64,000 nucleotides of DNA from Sphingobacterium endophyticum. GTDB lineage: Bacteria; Bacteroidota; Bacteroidia; Sphingobacteriales; Sphingobacteriaceae. The notes under the pieces were generated by a model that saw only the letters and a list, made by a program, of their open reading frames with translations, did no database searches and was not told the DNA's origin. This document shows, one piece after another, positions 1 through 9,046 of the stretch. The stretch's first letter is position 1, and each line of letters opens with the position of its first letter. A program made the translations under genes and the position numbers. Location: positions 1-64,000 of the forward strand of contig NZ_SMMI01000016.1 in NCBI RefSeq assembly GCF_009733535.1. Direction: 5' to 3'.

Positions 1-543
1 TTTTTCCTGCTTTTTACCTCATTACCAAAAAATCAAAAAACGATTGTAAAGCCTTTATTTACAACCGTTTTCCCTGTTATTAATCTTTGATGTATTTTTA
101 CTGAAACTTTATTTTAAATTATAATCCTGCCACAAAAAGCTGGACGACGACTGAAGATCCAATGCCAAGCATTCCTGTTAATGAATTAGCAATACTTGTT
201 CAGCAGCATTTTGGGGTTTTTGTCTAGCCAATTTTTCCAGGTAGAGATTAGTTGCAACGTAATATACTACTGAAGCATTTGCGAATATATTAGTTGAAAA
301 AGAAGCATTTAATATGATTCTAAAAACATTGATGGAGTAGAAACATTGCGACAAAAAGCTCAATTTAAAAAACAACAGCTCTAAAAAAATTAGAGCTGTC
401 TTTTATTTAGTTATTTACCTATTTCTGCCTTAAGGTAAATACTGAAATACTAATACTATCTGCCTTTGCGAGTCCAATTAATAGTAATATATATATAGAC
501 GTAACACTTGGGAATGTAATTAGTTGTAAATATTTTTATAGTT
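1..543. other. Gene-poor left edge
   Basis: I see no convincing coding region in this AT-rich stretch. The only long open frame (minus strand, 178-375) has no family resemblance and runs over a terminator on the other strand. A plus-strand reading around 105-227 has no start codon upstream and ends quickly. The hairpin at 375-399 suggests that a transcript coming from the left ends here, so the segment may be the 3' untranslated region, or a decayed end, of something lying largely outside the window. Confidence 0.4.
375..404 (+). terminator. Rho-independent terminator
   Basis: A perfect 10-bp stem (ACAGCTCTAA pairing with TTAGAGCTGT) around an A5 loop is followed by CTTTTATTT. It would stop transcription arriving on the plus strand from the left edge of the window. 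Confidence 0.7.
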
Positions 544-1299
544 TCATTTTTCTACTAAATACTTCCAATATCTTTTAGGTACATGTCTTAAGTGAAGTTT
601 CAAATTTTTTCGAGCTTCAATATTGGTGCTATTAAAATAAGTCTTCCAAAGATGTTGATATTCCAATTCCTTAGGATCAATATCAATTTCTAAATCATAT
701 GGATTCTGAACCTGACCTTCGCTTCCATTAGATACTTCTATTAATTCTTTTAAATTATAATGATATCCATAATTTCTGCGAACATCAAATATTAACCAGC
801 GTTGGTCAGCGTAGCGATTTTTAAAGAACTGAGTAATTAAGGGCAAAACATTAAAATCGGGCTCAATAATAGCGGTATATAATTCATCATCTGATTTAAC
901 AAATCGGATAAAAGCTTTCATGCGATGCCGCTCTCTACTTACTTTTTTGATGGTTTGATGCATTCTCAAAATATTGGAATTCCCAAAATTCCGTAGATCG
1001 ATCTTACCAAACTTAAATAAGTCAATCATTATTTTGAAACCGTTTAACCATTCTGAAGGACTATCCGACAAAAAATTATGATAAAAAATTGTAATATCAT
1101 TTCTTGAAAGGATCTTTTCCATGCCTTGTAGAATTCGATTTGATTTATTGGTATCTGATATGATTTCACGTTCAGTGGAAAAAATATTATGCTCAATATG
1201 GATAGCAGTCAATGGAATTGCATCAAACTCTTTTCTTTCAAAAGCTTCAAATATGCAGCACAAATAACCTGGATAACTACCATCAAAAATATAATTCAT
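544..1299 (-). CDS. DNA metabolism protein, TIGR03915/DUF4130 type
   Basis: The 251-aa protein opens with the YIFDGSYPGYLCCIFEAFE signature typical of the TIGR03915 'probable DNA metabolism' family. That family is almost always encoded beside a radical SAM protein of the TIGR03916 family, and that is the gene immediately upstream here: the stop of one overlaps the start of the other by one base (TAATG), implying translational coupling. The enzymatic activity of this family is not established; a role in DNA repair or base modification is inferred from its partner and its neighbours (a DNA ligase and nuclease are divergent to it). The protein has no signal peptide or membrane segment and should be cytoplasmic. 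The family assignment is firm from the N-terminal motif; the function is not known. Confidence 0.85.
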   Translation of the reverse strand: MNYIFDGSYPGYLCCIFEAFERKEFDAIPLTAIHIEHNIFSTEREIISDTNKSNRILQGMEKILSRNDITIFYHNFLSDSPSEWLNGFKIMIDLFKFGKIDLRNFGNSNILRMHQTIKKVSRERHRMKAFIRFVKSDDELYTAIIEPDFNVLPLITQFFKNRYADQRWLIFDVRRNYGYHYNLKELIEVSNGSEGQVQNPYDLEIDIDPKELEYQHLWKTYFNSTNIEARKNLKLHLRHVPKRYWKYLVEK

Positions 1300-2552
1300 T
1301 AAAATAGACTTAATTGAGTAGAAGGATTAACAAGATCGGGATTCGGATTTTTTTCAAGAATCGACTTCTTCACAATTTCAGGGTAATTAAAACCTTTGTT
1401 GATTATGGAGTCCTGGCAAACCATGAAGTATTTTGCTCGATTAAAAGCAATACCTAATTTTTTCAATTGATATTCTTTCAATCGGCCAAATTTTCGGGCT
1501 TGCACTATTTTATTTGCTGATTGCCTTCCAATTCCAGGAACACGAATAATCCAGTTATATGATGCTTTATTTATATCAATGGGGAAAAACTGGGGGTTTC
1601 TGAGGGCCCATGCAAGTTTAGGATCTATTTCCAATTCTAAATCTTGATGCTTAGAATTAAGGATTTCATTTAAGGAAAACCCATAGAATCTCAGCAACCA
1701 ATCCGTTTGATAGAGTCGATTTTCACGGATGAGAGGCGGAGGAGTTCCAATTTTTGGAAGTAAGCTGTTACTTGAATTAATGGGTATATAACCCGAATAG
1801 TACACACGCTTTAAATTATAGCTTTTATAGAATTCATTAGCCGTTTGCATAATATCAAGATCACTTTCACCAGTTGCGCCAATTACCATTTGAGTGCTTT
1901 GACCTGCAGGTACAAAAAGCGGCACTTTTTTAAATGATTTTTTATCTTGTTGAATGGTTTTGATTTCATTCTTAATGATATCTAGTGGCTGTTTTACTGA
2001 TTGATGATCTTTTTCTGGCGCAACCAATTTTAGCCCCTCTTCAGTTGGGATTTCAAGGTTTACACTCATTCTATCTACATAAAGACCAGCTTCCTTAAGC
2101 AGGGCTTCGCTTGCCCCAGGAATTGCCTTTAAATGAATATAACCATGAAATCTTTCTTCAGTCCTTAACTTTTTCACTACGAGCATTAATCTTTCCATCG
2201 TATAATCTGCGGATTTAAAGATTCCAGAACTTAGAAATAAACCTTCGATATAATTTCTACGGTAGAAGTTCATAGTTAAGTCAACGACCTCCTTGACTGA
2301 AAAGGCTGCTCTCTGAACATCATTACTACGACGACTTACACAAAATGAACAGTCATAAATGCAATAGTTAGTCATTAGTATTTTTAGGAGGGAAACACAT
2401 CGGCCATCCTCAGTATAGGTATGACAGATTCCACTTGCAGAGGAGTCCCCAATTCCCCCTAAATTTTTTCTCTTTCCTCCGCTGGAACTACAGCTAACAT
2501 CATATTTTGCGGCATCAGCTAATATTTTCAACTTATCATCAAATCCAAACAT
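1299..2552 (-). CDS. Putative DNA modification/repair radical SAM protein
   Basis: The gene shows a radical SAM iron-sulfur motif CxxxCxxC (residues C80, C84, C87 counted from an in-frame upstream ATG at 2600) and a preceding KYDVSCSSSG segment characteristic of the TIGR03916 family. Near the C-terminus a helix-hairpin-helix (VPGIGRQSANKIV) indicates non-specific DNA binding. I prefer the start at 2552 (MFGFDDKLKILADAAK), because family proteins begin at this point and an AAGGA lies 7-8 bases upstream; starting at 2600 would add 16 residues. It forms a two-gene operon with the TIGR03915 partner and is transcribed divergently from the exonuclease-ligase pair. The enzyme presumably uses a 5'-deoxyadenosyl radical on a nucleic acid substrate, but the reaction is undetermined. 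Confidence 0.85.
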   Translation of the reverse strand: MFGFDDKLKILADAAKYDVSCSSSGGKRKNLGGIGDSSASGICHTYTEDGRCVSLLKILMTNYCIYDCSFCVSRRSNDVQRAAFSVKEVVDLTMNFYRRNYIEGLFLSSGIFKSADYTMERLMLVVKKLRTEERFHGYIHLKAIPGASEALLKEAGLYVDRMSVNLEIPTEEGLKLVAPEKDHQSVKQPLDIIKNEIKTIQQDKKSFKKVPLFVPAGQSTQMVIGATGESDLDIMQTANEFYKSYNLKRVYYSGYIPINSSNSLLPKIGTPPPLIRENRLYQTDWLLRFYGFSLNEILNSKHQDLELEIDPKLAWALRNPQFFPIDINKASYNWIIRVPGIGRQSANKIVQARKFGRLKEYQLKKLGIAFNRAKYFMVCQDSIINKGFNYPEIVKKSILEKNPNPDLVNPSTQLSLF

Positions 2553-2781
2553 GCTTAATTCCTTAGTATTGAGAATCAAATTTACTAATTTTTTTAGCAA
2601 ATTAAAGTGTGTTAATTAAAGAATTTTATATATTAAAATCCAAGTAGATAGGGATATAAATATTTTAGGATTCTCAAAAATGCTAAAATACCACGATTAT
2701 AGATGCTGCAGTTATGATTAAAAGAACTTATTAAAGAAATGCTTGTTATATAATGAGGTCAATATCTATAGTTATATAAAT

Positions 2782-3792
2782 ATGTTAGAATTTCGTAGGG
2801 AGGGAATTTATTGTGTACCTGGTCAATTTTACATAGATCCATGGTTACCCGTTGATTATGCAATAATAACGCATGCACATTCAGATCATGCGCGTATAGG
2901 GATGAAAAAATATCTGTGCCATAAATTCACTGAACCGATTTTAAGGTTAAGATTAGGTGCAGATATCAAGGTACAAACTGTCAATTATAATGAGGAGCTA
3001 TCAATAAATGCAGTCAAAGTTTCCTTACATCCCGCAGGACATATCATAGGTTCTGCTCAAGTTCGCATAGAATATAAAGGTAAGGTAACGGTAGTTTCTG
3101 GAGATTTTAAAATCCAAGACGATGGATTAAGTACCCCATTTGAACCTATAAAATGTCATGATTTTATTACTGAAAGCACCTTTGGACTTCCCATTTATAA
3201 TTGGTTGGAGGTCAATCAAATTAATCAGAATTTGGTTGAATGGGTTCTAAATAACAAAGAGAAAGGCATTAATTCAATTATTATTGGCTATGCATTGGGT
3301 AAGGCTCAAAGAATTATGAATGCAGTTAAGGATATTTCTGTGCCCTATGTACACTATGCAATTTCAAAAATTAATAATTCTTTTCTAGAAATTGGAATTC
3401 AATTACCGGCATATCAAACTATTGATTTTCAAAATAAACCGAAAGATATGCAAGGAGAAGTTATCATAGTACCTCCTTCCCTCTTTGGTAGCACTATGTT
3501 GAAAGGAATTCCTCGATCATTTACGGCAATTTGTTCAGGCTGGATGCAAGTTCGAGGAGCACGCCGCTGGCGAAGTGCTGATGCTGGATTTGCTATCAGC
3601 GACCATGCCGATTGGACAGGACTTCTAAAAGCAGTTAAAGAGTCGAATGCTGAACGAGTATATGTTACTCATGGATTCAAATCAGAATTGTCTAGATATT
3701 TAAATGAAATAGGTATTGAATCTCATGAGATTACAACCCAATTCGGCGTTGAAGAGGAAATTGATGAAGTGATCAATGAGGAGAAGTCATGA
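2782..3792 (+). CDS. Ligase-associated DNA exonuclease (MBL fold)
   Basis: This is a metallo-beta-lactamase-fold nuclease of the ligase-associated family (TIGR04122, related to CPSF/SNM1 nucleases). The metal-binding motif THAHSDH is present near residue 34-40, followed by HPAGHIIGSAQ and SGDF, and a late SDHADW and VTHG motif, all expected metal ligands of the fold. The ATG at 2782 (MLEFRREGIYCVPGQFYIDP) matches the usual family start; an upstream in-frame ATG at 2743 would add 13 untypical residues. The 3' end overlaps the ligase gene by four bases (ATGA), so the two are translationally coupled. The protein probably trims DNA ends for the ligase in a two-component repair pathway. In many bacteria this cluster also holds a Lhr-like helicase and a phosphoesterase; neither is here. 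Confidence 0.9.
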   Translation: MLEFRREGIYCVPGQFYIDPWLPVDYAIITHAHSDHARIGMKKYLCHKFTEPILRLRLGADIKVQTVNYNEELSINAVKVSLHPAGHIIGSAQVRIEYKGKVTVVSGDFKIQDDGLSTPFEPIKCHDFITESTFGLPIYNWLEVNQINQNLVEWVLNNKEKGINSIIIGYALGKAQRIMNAVKDISVPYVHYAISKINNSFLEIGIQLPAYQTIDFQNKPKDMQGEVIIVPPSLFGSTMLKGIPRSFTAICSGWMQVRGARRWRSADAGFAISDHADWTGLLKAVKESNAERVYVTHGFKSELSRYLNEIGIESHEITTQFGVEEEIDEVINEEKS

Positions 3793-5372
3793 GAGTATTG
3801 GCAGATTTAATTAATGCATTGGATAGTACGAATAAGACTAGCAGCAAGATCAAGGCAATTGAAACCTTTCTTTCAGAATCCACTGAATTGGATAAATATT
3901 GGTTTTTACGATTATTTACAGGCAAACGGCCAAAAAGATCTGTAAAGACTAATTTATTACGACAATGGGCTACCCAAATTAGCCAGGTTCCAGAATGGCT
4001 ATTTCAAGAAAGCTATTTGGCAGTTGGAGATCTCGCTGAAACTATTTCCCTCATTATTCCACCTTCAAAAGATACTATTGAAAAAAGTTTGGATCAATGG
4101 ATGCAGGAAATTATGGCGCTTCCTGCAATGACTGAAGAAGACATCAAATCCTACATTACAACTTCCTGGAATCAATTAGGACAAACAGAAAGGTTCGTCT
4201 TCAACAAATTATTGGGAAGCAGTTTTAGGATTGGAGTTTCATCCAAAACATTGATAAATGCTTTTGCGAAATATTATCACACAGATTCGAACTTGGTTTC
4301 CCATAGTTTAATGTCTGATTGGGATCATGAAAATCTATCATTTGAGGATTATATTAAAGGTGAACATATCAATGCAAATCTCTCTTCCCCATTCCCGTTT
4401 AGTTTAGCCAATTCACTAGATCAGGAATTGGAAGATTTAGGTAGTTCAGAAGATTGGCAAGTTGAATATAAATGGGATGGCATTCGAGGTCAAATTATAC
4501 ATCGAGAAGGCGAGACATTTATTTGGTCACGTGGAGAAGAAATGGTGAACGAACAGTTTCCAGAATTGCTGATTGCACTTGAGAATATAAATAAGGATTT
4601 TGTCATTGATGGAGAAATAGTTCCCTATGACCATGAAGGGGTCATGAAATTCAATCAATTACAAAGAAGGTTGAACAGAAAGAACATATCGAAAAAAATG
4701 ATGGCTGAAATTCCAATTCGATTTATAGCTTTTGATATTTTGGAATTTGATCGGCAAGATTTACGAGAATTTCCATTGAAGGAAAGGAGAAAAATGCTGG
4801 AAGAATTAATACTTGAGATTGGTTCGGAAAATTTCATGCTTTCTCAAATAATAGAATTCAAGGAATGGAGTGAATTGGGAGAAATTAGAATAAGCTCAGG
4901 AAATATCAATGCTGAAGGATTAATGCTCAAAGGAACGCAATCTAGTTATCCTGTTGGTCGGAAAAAGGGGTTTTGGTGGAAATGGAAAGTTGACCCTATG
5001 ACCATCGACGCAGTATTAATTTATGCTCAAAGAGGGAGCGGTCGACGTAGTGGTCATTACACAGACTATACTTTTGCTGTTAAGGATGGAGATAAGCTGG
5101 TAACGATAGCAAAAGCCTATTCAGGGTTAACAAATTCCGAAATTGCCGAGGTAAGCAAATTTGTTCGCGCAAATTCATTGGAAAAATTTGGCCCCGTTAG
5201 GACCGTTAAGCCTGAGTTGGTTTTTGAAATTGCTTTTGAAGGGATTTCATTCAGTAATAGACATAAATCTGGGGTGGCATTGCGTTTTCCAAGAATATTG
5301 CGTTGGAGAAAAGACAAACTCCCGAATGAAATTGATGATATAGAAGAAATTAAAAAAATGATTACAGGATAA
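3789..5372 (+). CDS. ATP-dependent DNA ligase
   Basis: The 527-aa protein has the domain order of bacterial LigB/LigC-like, nuclease-associated ATP-dependent DNA ligases (TIGR04120 type). It has an N-terminal DNA-binding domain (about 1-200), an adenylation domain with the lysine motif EYKWDGIRGQ (nucleophile K228), downstream motifs IDGEIV and EGLMLK, and the motif V lysines WWKWK, followed by an OB-fold domain ending near residue 520. It seals nicks using ATP, distinct from the replicative NAD-dependent LigA. It directly follows and overlaps the exonuclease gene. A perfect bidirectional terminator begins at the stop codon. The family is firm; the precise pathway (stationary-phase repair is plausible) is inference. 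Confidence 0.93.
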   Translation: MRVLADLINALDSTNKTSSKIKAIETFLSESTELDKYWFLRLFTGKRPKRSVKTNLLRQWATQISQVPEWLFQESYLAVGDLAETISLIIPPSKDTIEKSLDQWMQEIMALPAMTEEDIKSYITTSWNQLGQTERFVFNKLLGSSFRIGVSSKTLINAFAKYYHTDSNLVSHSLMSDWDHENLSFEDYIKGEHINANLSSPFPFSLANSLDQELEDLGSSEDWQVEYKWDGIRGQIIHREGETFIWSRGEEMVNEQFPELLIALENINKDFVIDGEIVPYDHEGVMKFNQLQRRLNRKNISKKMMAEIPIRFIAFDILEFDRQDLREFPLKERRKMLEELILEIGSENFMLSQIIEFKEWSELGEIRISSGNINAEGLMLKGTQSSYPVGRKKGFWWKWKVDPMTIDAVLIYAQRGSGRRSGHYTDYTFAVKDGDKLVTIAKAYSGLTNSEIAEVSKFVRANSLEKFGPVRTVKPELVFEIAFEGISFSNRHKSGVALRFPRILRWRKDKLPNEIDDIEEIKKMITG

Positions 5373-5411
5373 AAAAGAGAATCGGTCTTTTAACGACCGA
5401 TTCTCTTTTTT
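5371..5411. terminator. Bidirectional terminator (ligase / katE)
   Basis: A 17-bp perfect stem (arms 5371-5387 and 5395-5411, AAAAAAGAGAATCGGTC and its complement) encloses a 7-base loop, with A-rich and T-rich ends on opposite sides. It serves both the ligase gene (its stop is inside the left edge) and the convergent catalase gene, which ends at 5414. Confidence 0.9.
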
Positions 5412-5413
5412 CT

Positions 5414-7528
5414 CTAGGAAGGTACTTTTCTTGAATTTTCCCTCTCCCACACTCTATGTTTTTTAAGGGCCATAATGAAATTATTAATCCAATTTGGGTC
5501 AGATTCGAAGATAACCCCTTGATCCTTTTCAATAAATGATTTTGCAGCAAGCTGTTCAGCAGATTTTGCAAATGCAAGAGCTTTACAATGTCGATAACCT
5601 TCATTAATAAATTGTAGGTAATCTGGGTTTTGAGCTAACTTAGCTACTGAATCCCCATCAGGTGTATAGAATCCATCATAAAGAACAGAAGCATCTGTTA
5701 AATAAGTATGTTGAATAGGTTCTTCACCCCCCTCTTTATATTTTAATTTACCAACATGTGAGGAGATAAGAACCACCATTGCCCCCTCCTTTTCTAAATT
5801 CTTTTTCAATTTATCTACCGAAGCTTTACTTACACCGTCATCTACAAAAAAGGCAATTTTTCTACTTTTAATACTTCCATCATTATCCTTTACTTTCATA
5901 CTTAGAAATGCGGACTTTTCGACTTCCGGTTTATTTGGTTGAATTGGATAATTGGGATGATTCTGTCTTGCGAATTGCAGTGTTAGAGGATCTAAACTTT
6001 TAGCTGGCTTTAATCCTAAGTTCTTACCTATAGCATTCGCCAGCTTTGGATCAACCTGATTTAAAATCGCCAATTCCCTTTTTCTAATATCCTCTGTATT
6101 TACTTTAGATAGCTCGAAACTGAAAGCATTAATAACATGTGCTTGTTCCTCAGCAGACAGAGAGTTAAAAAATAATCTTGCTTGGGTAAAATGATCAGCA
6201 AAAGAATTCGACCTTGCTCTCACCTTTTTACCATCTACCTGTTGCTTGCCGGTCTGATAGCCTACTTCTCCTTTGAGCATTGCCTGATAAGGACAACCAT
6301 TTGACTGACTATTAGGAAAATAACTAGTATTACCTTTCAAGATATCTATTCTAGAAAATCCGTCCTTTTGGTTATTATGTTTTCCATTGATGGGTCTATT
6401 GATTGGCAATTCATGAAAATTAGGACCTCCTAATCTATAGTTTTGCGTATCCATATAGGAGAAGATTCGTCCCTGCAAAAGAGGATCATCGGAGAAGTCA
6501 ATACCAGGTACAAGCCTACCAGGATCAAAAGCCGCTTGTTCGGTTTCAGCAAAGAAGTTTTCCGGATTTCTATTCAAGGTCATTGTTCCAATTATTTTCA
6601 CGGGAACTAATTCCTCTGGGATAATTTTTGTTGGATCCAAAATATCGAATGAGAATTTCATTTCATCTTCCTCTGGAATTAATTGAACCCCTAAATCCCA
6701 CTGCGGAAATTGTCCGTTTTCGATAGCATCCCAAAGATCCCGACGATGAAAATCGGCATCGAAACCAGAAATTTTCTGGGCTTCATTCCATGCTACTGAA
6801 TGCACGCCCAATTTTGGCTTCCAGTGGAATTTCACGAAAGTAGATTTTCCTTCAGCATTAATGAATTTAAAGGTATGAACACCAAACCCTTCGATCATGC
6901 GTAAACTTCTAGGGATTGCCCGATCAGACATTACCCATAATGACATATGAGCAGCTTCGGGCATCAATGAAATAAAATCCCAGAAGGTATCATGAGCAGA
7001 AGCTGCTTGTGGAATTTCATTATTTGGTTCCGGTTTAACAGCATGAACAACATCGGGGAAATTCATGGCGTCCTGAATGAAAAAGACTGGGATATTATTA
7101 CCTACCAGGTCATAATTTCCTTCTTGGGTATAGAATTTTACTGAGAATCCCCGAACATCACGAGCAAGATCTGTTGATCCTTTAAATCCGGCAACTGTTG
7201 AAAATCTTACGAATACAGGAGTTTTAGTTCCTTTCTTTAGAAAATCTGCTGTTGTAATAGAGGAAAGATCTTCTGATGCTTCGAAAACACCATGAGCACC
7301 AGACCCACGGGCATGCACAACACGTTCGGGAATCCGTTCCCGATCAAAATGAATTAATTTATCAAAAAAGATATGATCTTGTTGTAACGACGGACCGCGG
7401 TCTCCGACCTTCAAGGTATTATTATTATCGAAAACAGGTACGCCATCATTGGTGGTCATAACTTTTCCCATATTATCGACTACATGTTCATCGATGTGAG
7501 GGGCATCAGAATTTTTCTTTTTTTTCAT
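5414..7528 (-). CDS. katE: Large-subunit catalase (HPII/KatE type)
   Basis: The protein disproportionates hydrogen peroxide and, at 704 residues, is a clade 2 large-subunit monofunctional catalase. The essential histidine lies in VVHARGSGAHG (H72), the distal asparagine region is VGNNIPVFFIQDAMNFPD (143-158), and the proximal heme tyrosine is in RIFSYMDTQNYRLG. The C-terminal part (about 555-690) is the flavodoxin/class I glutamine-amidotransferase-like domain characteristic of HPII (KIAFFVDDGVSKASVDKLKK onwards). It has no signal peptide and is expected in the cytoplasm. It is monocistronic, with a promoter-like sequence at 7601-7626 and a strong terminator behind it. The neighbouring divergent PPOX-like stress gene suggests a joint general or oxidative stress role. 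Confidence 0.97.
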   Translation of the reverse strand: MKKKKNSDAPHIDEHVVDNMGKVMTTNDGVPVFDNNNTLKVGDRGPSLQQDHIFFDKLIHFDRERIPERVVHARGSGAHGVFEASEDLSSITTADFLKKGTKTPVFVRFSTVAGFKGSTDLARDVRGFSVKFYTQEGNYDLVGNNIPVFFIQDAMNFPDVVHAVKPEPNNEIPQAASAHDTFWDFISLMPEAAHMSLWVMSDRAIPRSLRMIEGFGVHTFKFINAEGKSTFVKFHWKPKLGVHSVAWNEAQKISGFDADFHRRDLWDAIENGQFPQWDLGVQLIPEEDEMKFSFDILDPTKIIPEELVPVKIIGTMTLNRNPENFFAETEQAAFDPGRLVPGIDFSDDPLLQGRIFSYMDTQNYRLGGPNFHELPINRPINGKHNNQKDGFSRIDILKGNTSYFPNSQSNGCPYQAMLKGEVGYQTGKQQVDGKKVRARSNSFADHFTQARLFFNSLSAEEQAHVINAFSFELSKVNTEDIRKRELAILNQVDPKLANAIGKNLGLKPAKSLDPLTLQFARQNHPNYPIQPNKPEVEKSAFLSMKVKDNDGSIKSRKIAFFVDDGVSKASVDKLKKNLEKEGAMVVLISSHVGKLKYKEGGEEPIQHTYLTDASVLYDGFYTPDGDSVAKLAQNPDYLQFINEGYRHCKALAFAKSAEQLAAKSFIEKDQGVIFESDPNWINNFIMALKKHRVWERENSRKVPS

Positions 7529-7600
7529 AGTAATAGATCTTGAATTTTATGTGTGTGTAGTTTTCCAAATCAATTCTTGGATATTGCACATTATTATTAA

Positions 7601-7626
7601 CAAAGTATTTTGCTATTAGTTCGCAA
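7601..7626 (-). promoter_or_regulatory. Probable katE promoter
   Basis: Read on the minus strand there is ATTG (-33 type) followed 19 bases later by TACTTTG, close to the Bacteroidetes -7 consensus TAnnTTTG. The start-to-start spacing fits the sigma-ABfr class. The transcript would have a leader of about 65 bases before the katE ATG. Confidence 0.4.
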
Positions 7627-7681
7627 TATTTTGAAAAGAACAATTTCTTCGTTTTAAGTGTTGAATAGAAAAAGAAATATT

Positions 7682-8188
7682 ATGGCAGAGAAAAATTTAA
7701 ATGATAAAGAAGCTAGAGAAAAACTTAAATCAATAGTAGATCAAATTGATATAGGAATGGTCTGTTCATTCAATACTAATTCAGATTATCCTCATGGGGT
7801 TCCTATGAGTAGACAAGAGGTAGATGAAGAAGGCTATATATGGTACATATGTTCTGCAGAAAGCGAGACTTTTAAAAATATAGAGTCCAATCCAAAAGTT
7901 TCCATATTTTATGCAGAGCCGAAGAACTATACCTTTCTAAGTATAGCTGGCACTGCCAGTTTGACTAGAGATCAGCAAAGGATTGATCGTTACTGGAAAA
8001 AGATGATGGAAGGCTGGTTTGAAAAAGGTAAGGAAGATCCTAATATAAGATTAATTCAAGTAGATCCTCAAGATGCTCATTATTGGGATTCAGATTCAAA
8101 TATGATTGCAACAATCTTCAAAATGGTAAGAAACTCCATTACTGGGAGTAATGAAGATATCGGAAAAGAAGGAGACTTGAATCTTTAA
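7682..8188 (+). CDS. General stress protein, PPOX-like flavin-binding fold
   Basis: The 168-aa protein belongs to the pyridoxamine 5'-phosphate oxidase-like general stress family (GSP26-like, split-barrel fold). Recognisable segments are the N-terminal helix region (EAREKLKSIVDQIDIGMVCSF), the strand pair GVPMSRQEVDEEGYIWYIC and SNPKVSIFYAEP, and the C-terminal RLIQVDPQDAHYWDS. Members bind FMN or FAD, and their substrates are mostly unknown. I use the ATG at 7682; a longer frame begins only with a GTG at 7658. It is divergent from the catalase and followed by a bidirectional terminator. Cytoplasmic location is inferred from the lack of a signal. Confidence 0.88.
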   Translation: MAEKNLNDKEAREKLKSIVDQIDIGMVCSFNTNSDYPHGVPMSRQEVDEEGYIWYICSAESETFKNIESNPKVSIFYAEPKNYTFLSIAGTASLTRDQQRIDRYWKKMMEGWFEKGKEDPNIRLIQVDPQDAHYWDSDSNMIATIFKMVRNSITGSNEDIGKEGDLNL

Positions 8189-8193
8189 GGTTC

Positions 8194-8229
8194 AAAAAAA
8201 TCCAGGTTTCATTGAACCTGGATTTTTTT
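8194..8229. terminator. Bidirectional terminator
   Basis: Arms AAAAAAATCCAGGTT and AACCTGGATTTTTTT flank a short TCATTG loop between two convergent genes (the PPOX-like gene and the lipocalin gene). The A-tract and T-tract on either side make it functional in both directions. Confidence 0.88.
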
Positions 8230-8245
8230 ATAAAGGCATATATTT

Positions 8246-8800
8246 TTATTTTTTATCTGTCTGTTTGGTCCAAACCAATTTATCTAAATTATAACCTGCA
8301 TCTAAAGCAATTTTAATAAACTTTTGTTGAACACTTTCAGGCATAGTTTTATTTCTTGAAAGGAACCAGATATAATCTTTACTTTCACCAAAAACAAGGG
8401 CATTTTCATAATTTGGATCCATAGCTACTATATTGTAACCCGAATAAAATGGGCCAAAGAATGAAACCTTTAATGCTCCTTTATCTGATTCCCCAATAAA
8501 CTTAGCTTTACCTTCTGATTCCTTCCACTCATTTTTTATAGTATCGAATCCACGATTAAGAACTTTCACAGAGCCGTCGTCATTTAAAGTATATTCAGCA
8601 GTTACCTGATCCATATCCTTCTCATGTTTGAAATCAAATCTTGCGATTTCATACCATTTTCCAGCATAGGATTTAATATCAAAATTATCAACCACTTTAA
8701 CTCCTACTGGCACTTTGACTGATTTGCAAGCTTGAAATAAAAATGGGGATAATACAATTGCAGAACCCAATGCTATTTTTAAATATTTTGAATATTTCAT
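8246..8800 (-). CDS. blc: Outer-membrane lipocalin (Blc-like lipoprotein)
   Basis: The 184-aa protein has a lipoprotein signal peptide with the lipobox cysteine at C25 (LFQAC), followed by the lipocalin GxW motif YAGKWYEIARF (G47-W49). The later segments NRGFD and VFGESKDYIWFLSRNKTMP match the structurally conserved regions of bacterial lipocalins (Blc/ApoD-like). It should be anchored to the outer membrane and carry lipids such as fatty acids or lysophospholipids; substrate specificity cannot be read from the sequence. It is monocistronic and convergent with the PPOX-like stress gene. In other bacteria Blc is induced by stationary phase and envelope stress, which suits this neighbourhood. 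Confidence 0.93.
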   Translation of the reverse strand: MKYSKYLKIALGSAIVLSPFLFQACKSVKVPVGVKVVDNFDIKSYAGKWYEIARFDFKHEKDMDQVTAEYTLNDDGSVKVLNRGFDTIKNEWKESEGKAKFIGESDKGALKVSFFGPFYSGYNIVAMDPNYENALVFGESKDYIWFLSRNKTMPESVQQKFIKIALDAGYNLDKLVWTKQTDKK

Positions 8801-8951
8801 TTTATGTTTTTTAATTAAACAATTTCTATTGAGAATAGTTCTCCACCGATAATTTTGAAAATAAGTTTCAATTTTGTAACATTATAATGAATAGAGTATC
8901 AAAACACCTATCCAATCTATTAATTACATGTTTTAAACAAATATTAACACA

Positions 8952-8978
8952 TTTGTTAAATTAATTCTTCTTACTTTG
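8952..8978 (+). promoter_or_regulatory. Probable phytochrome promoter
   Basis: TTTG at 8952-8955 is followed at 20-base start-to-start spacing by TACTTTG (8972-8978), a near match to the Bacteroidetes -33/-7 pair. The inferred transcription start lies near 8985, giving a leader of about 60 bases before the ATG at 9047. Confidence 0.45.
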
Positions 8979-9046
8979 CATTGCTTTAAAAAATTTTCAA
9001 TTGGTTTTAAAATTTTTTAAAAGAAAACACGAACGCTACCAATATA

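Noticed and set aside
178..375. Minus-strand open frame of 65 codons near the left edge
   Set aside because: No family resemblance, hydrophobic low-complexity translation, and it begins within the stem of the plus-strand terminator.
5362..5604. Minus-strand frames across the ligase end, terminator and katE end
   Set aside because: They read through the strong bidirectional hairpin and the katE coding sequence; shadows of real genes.
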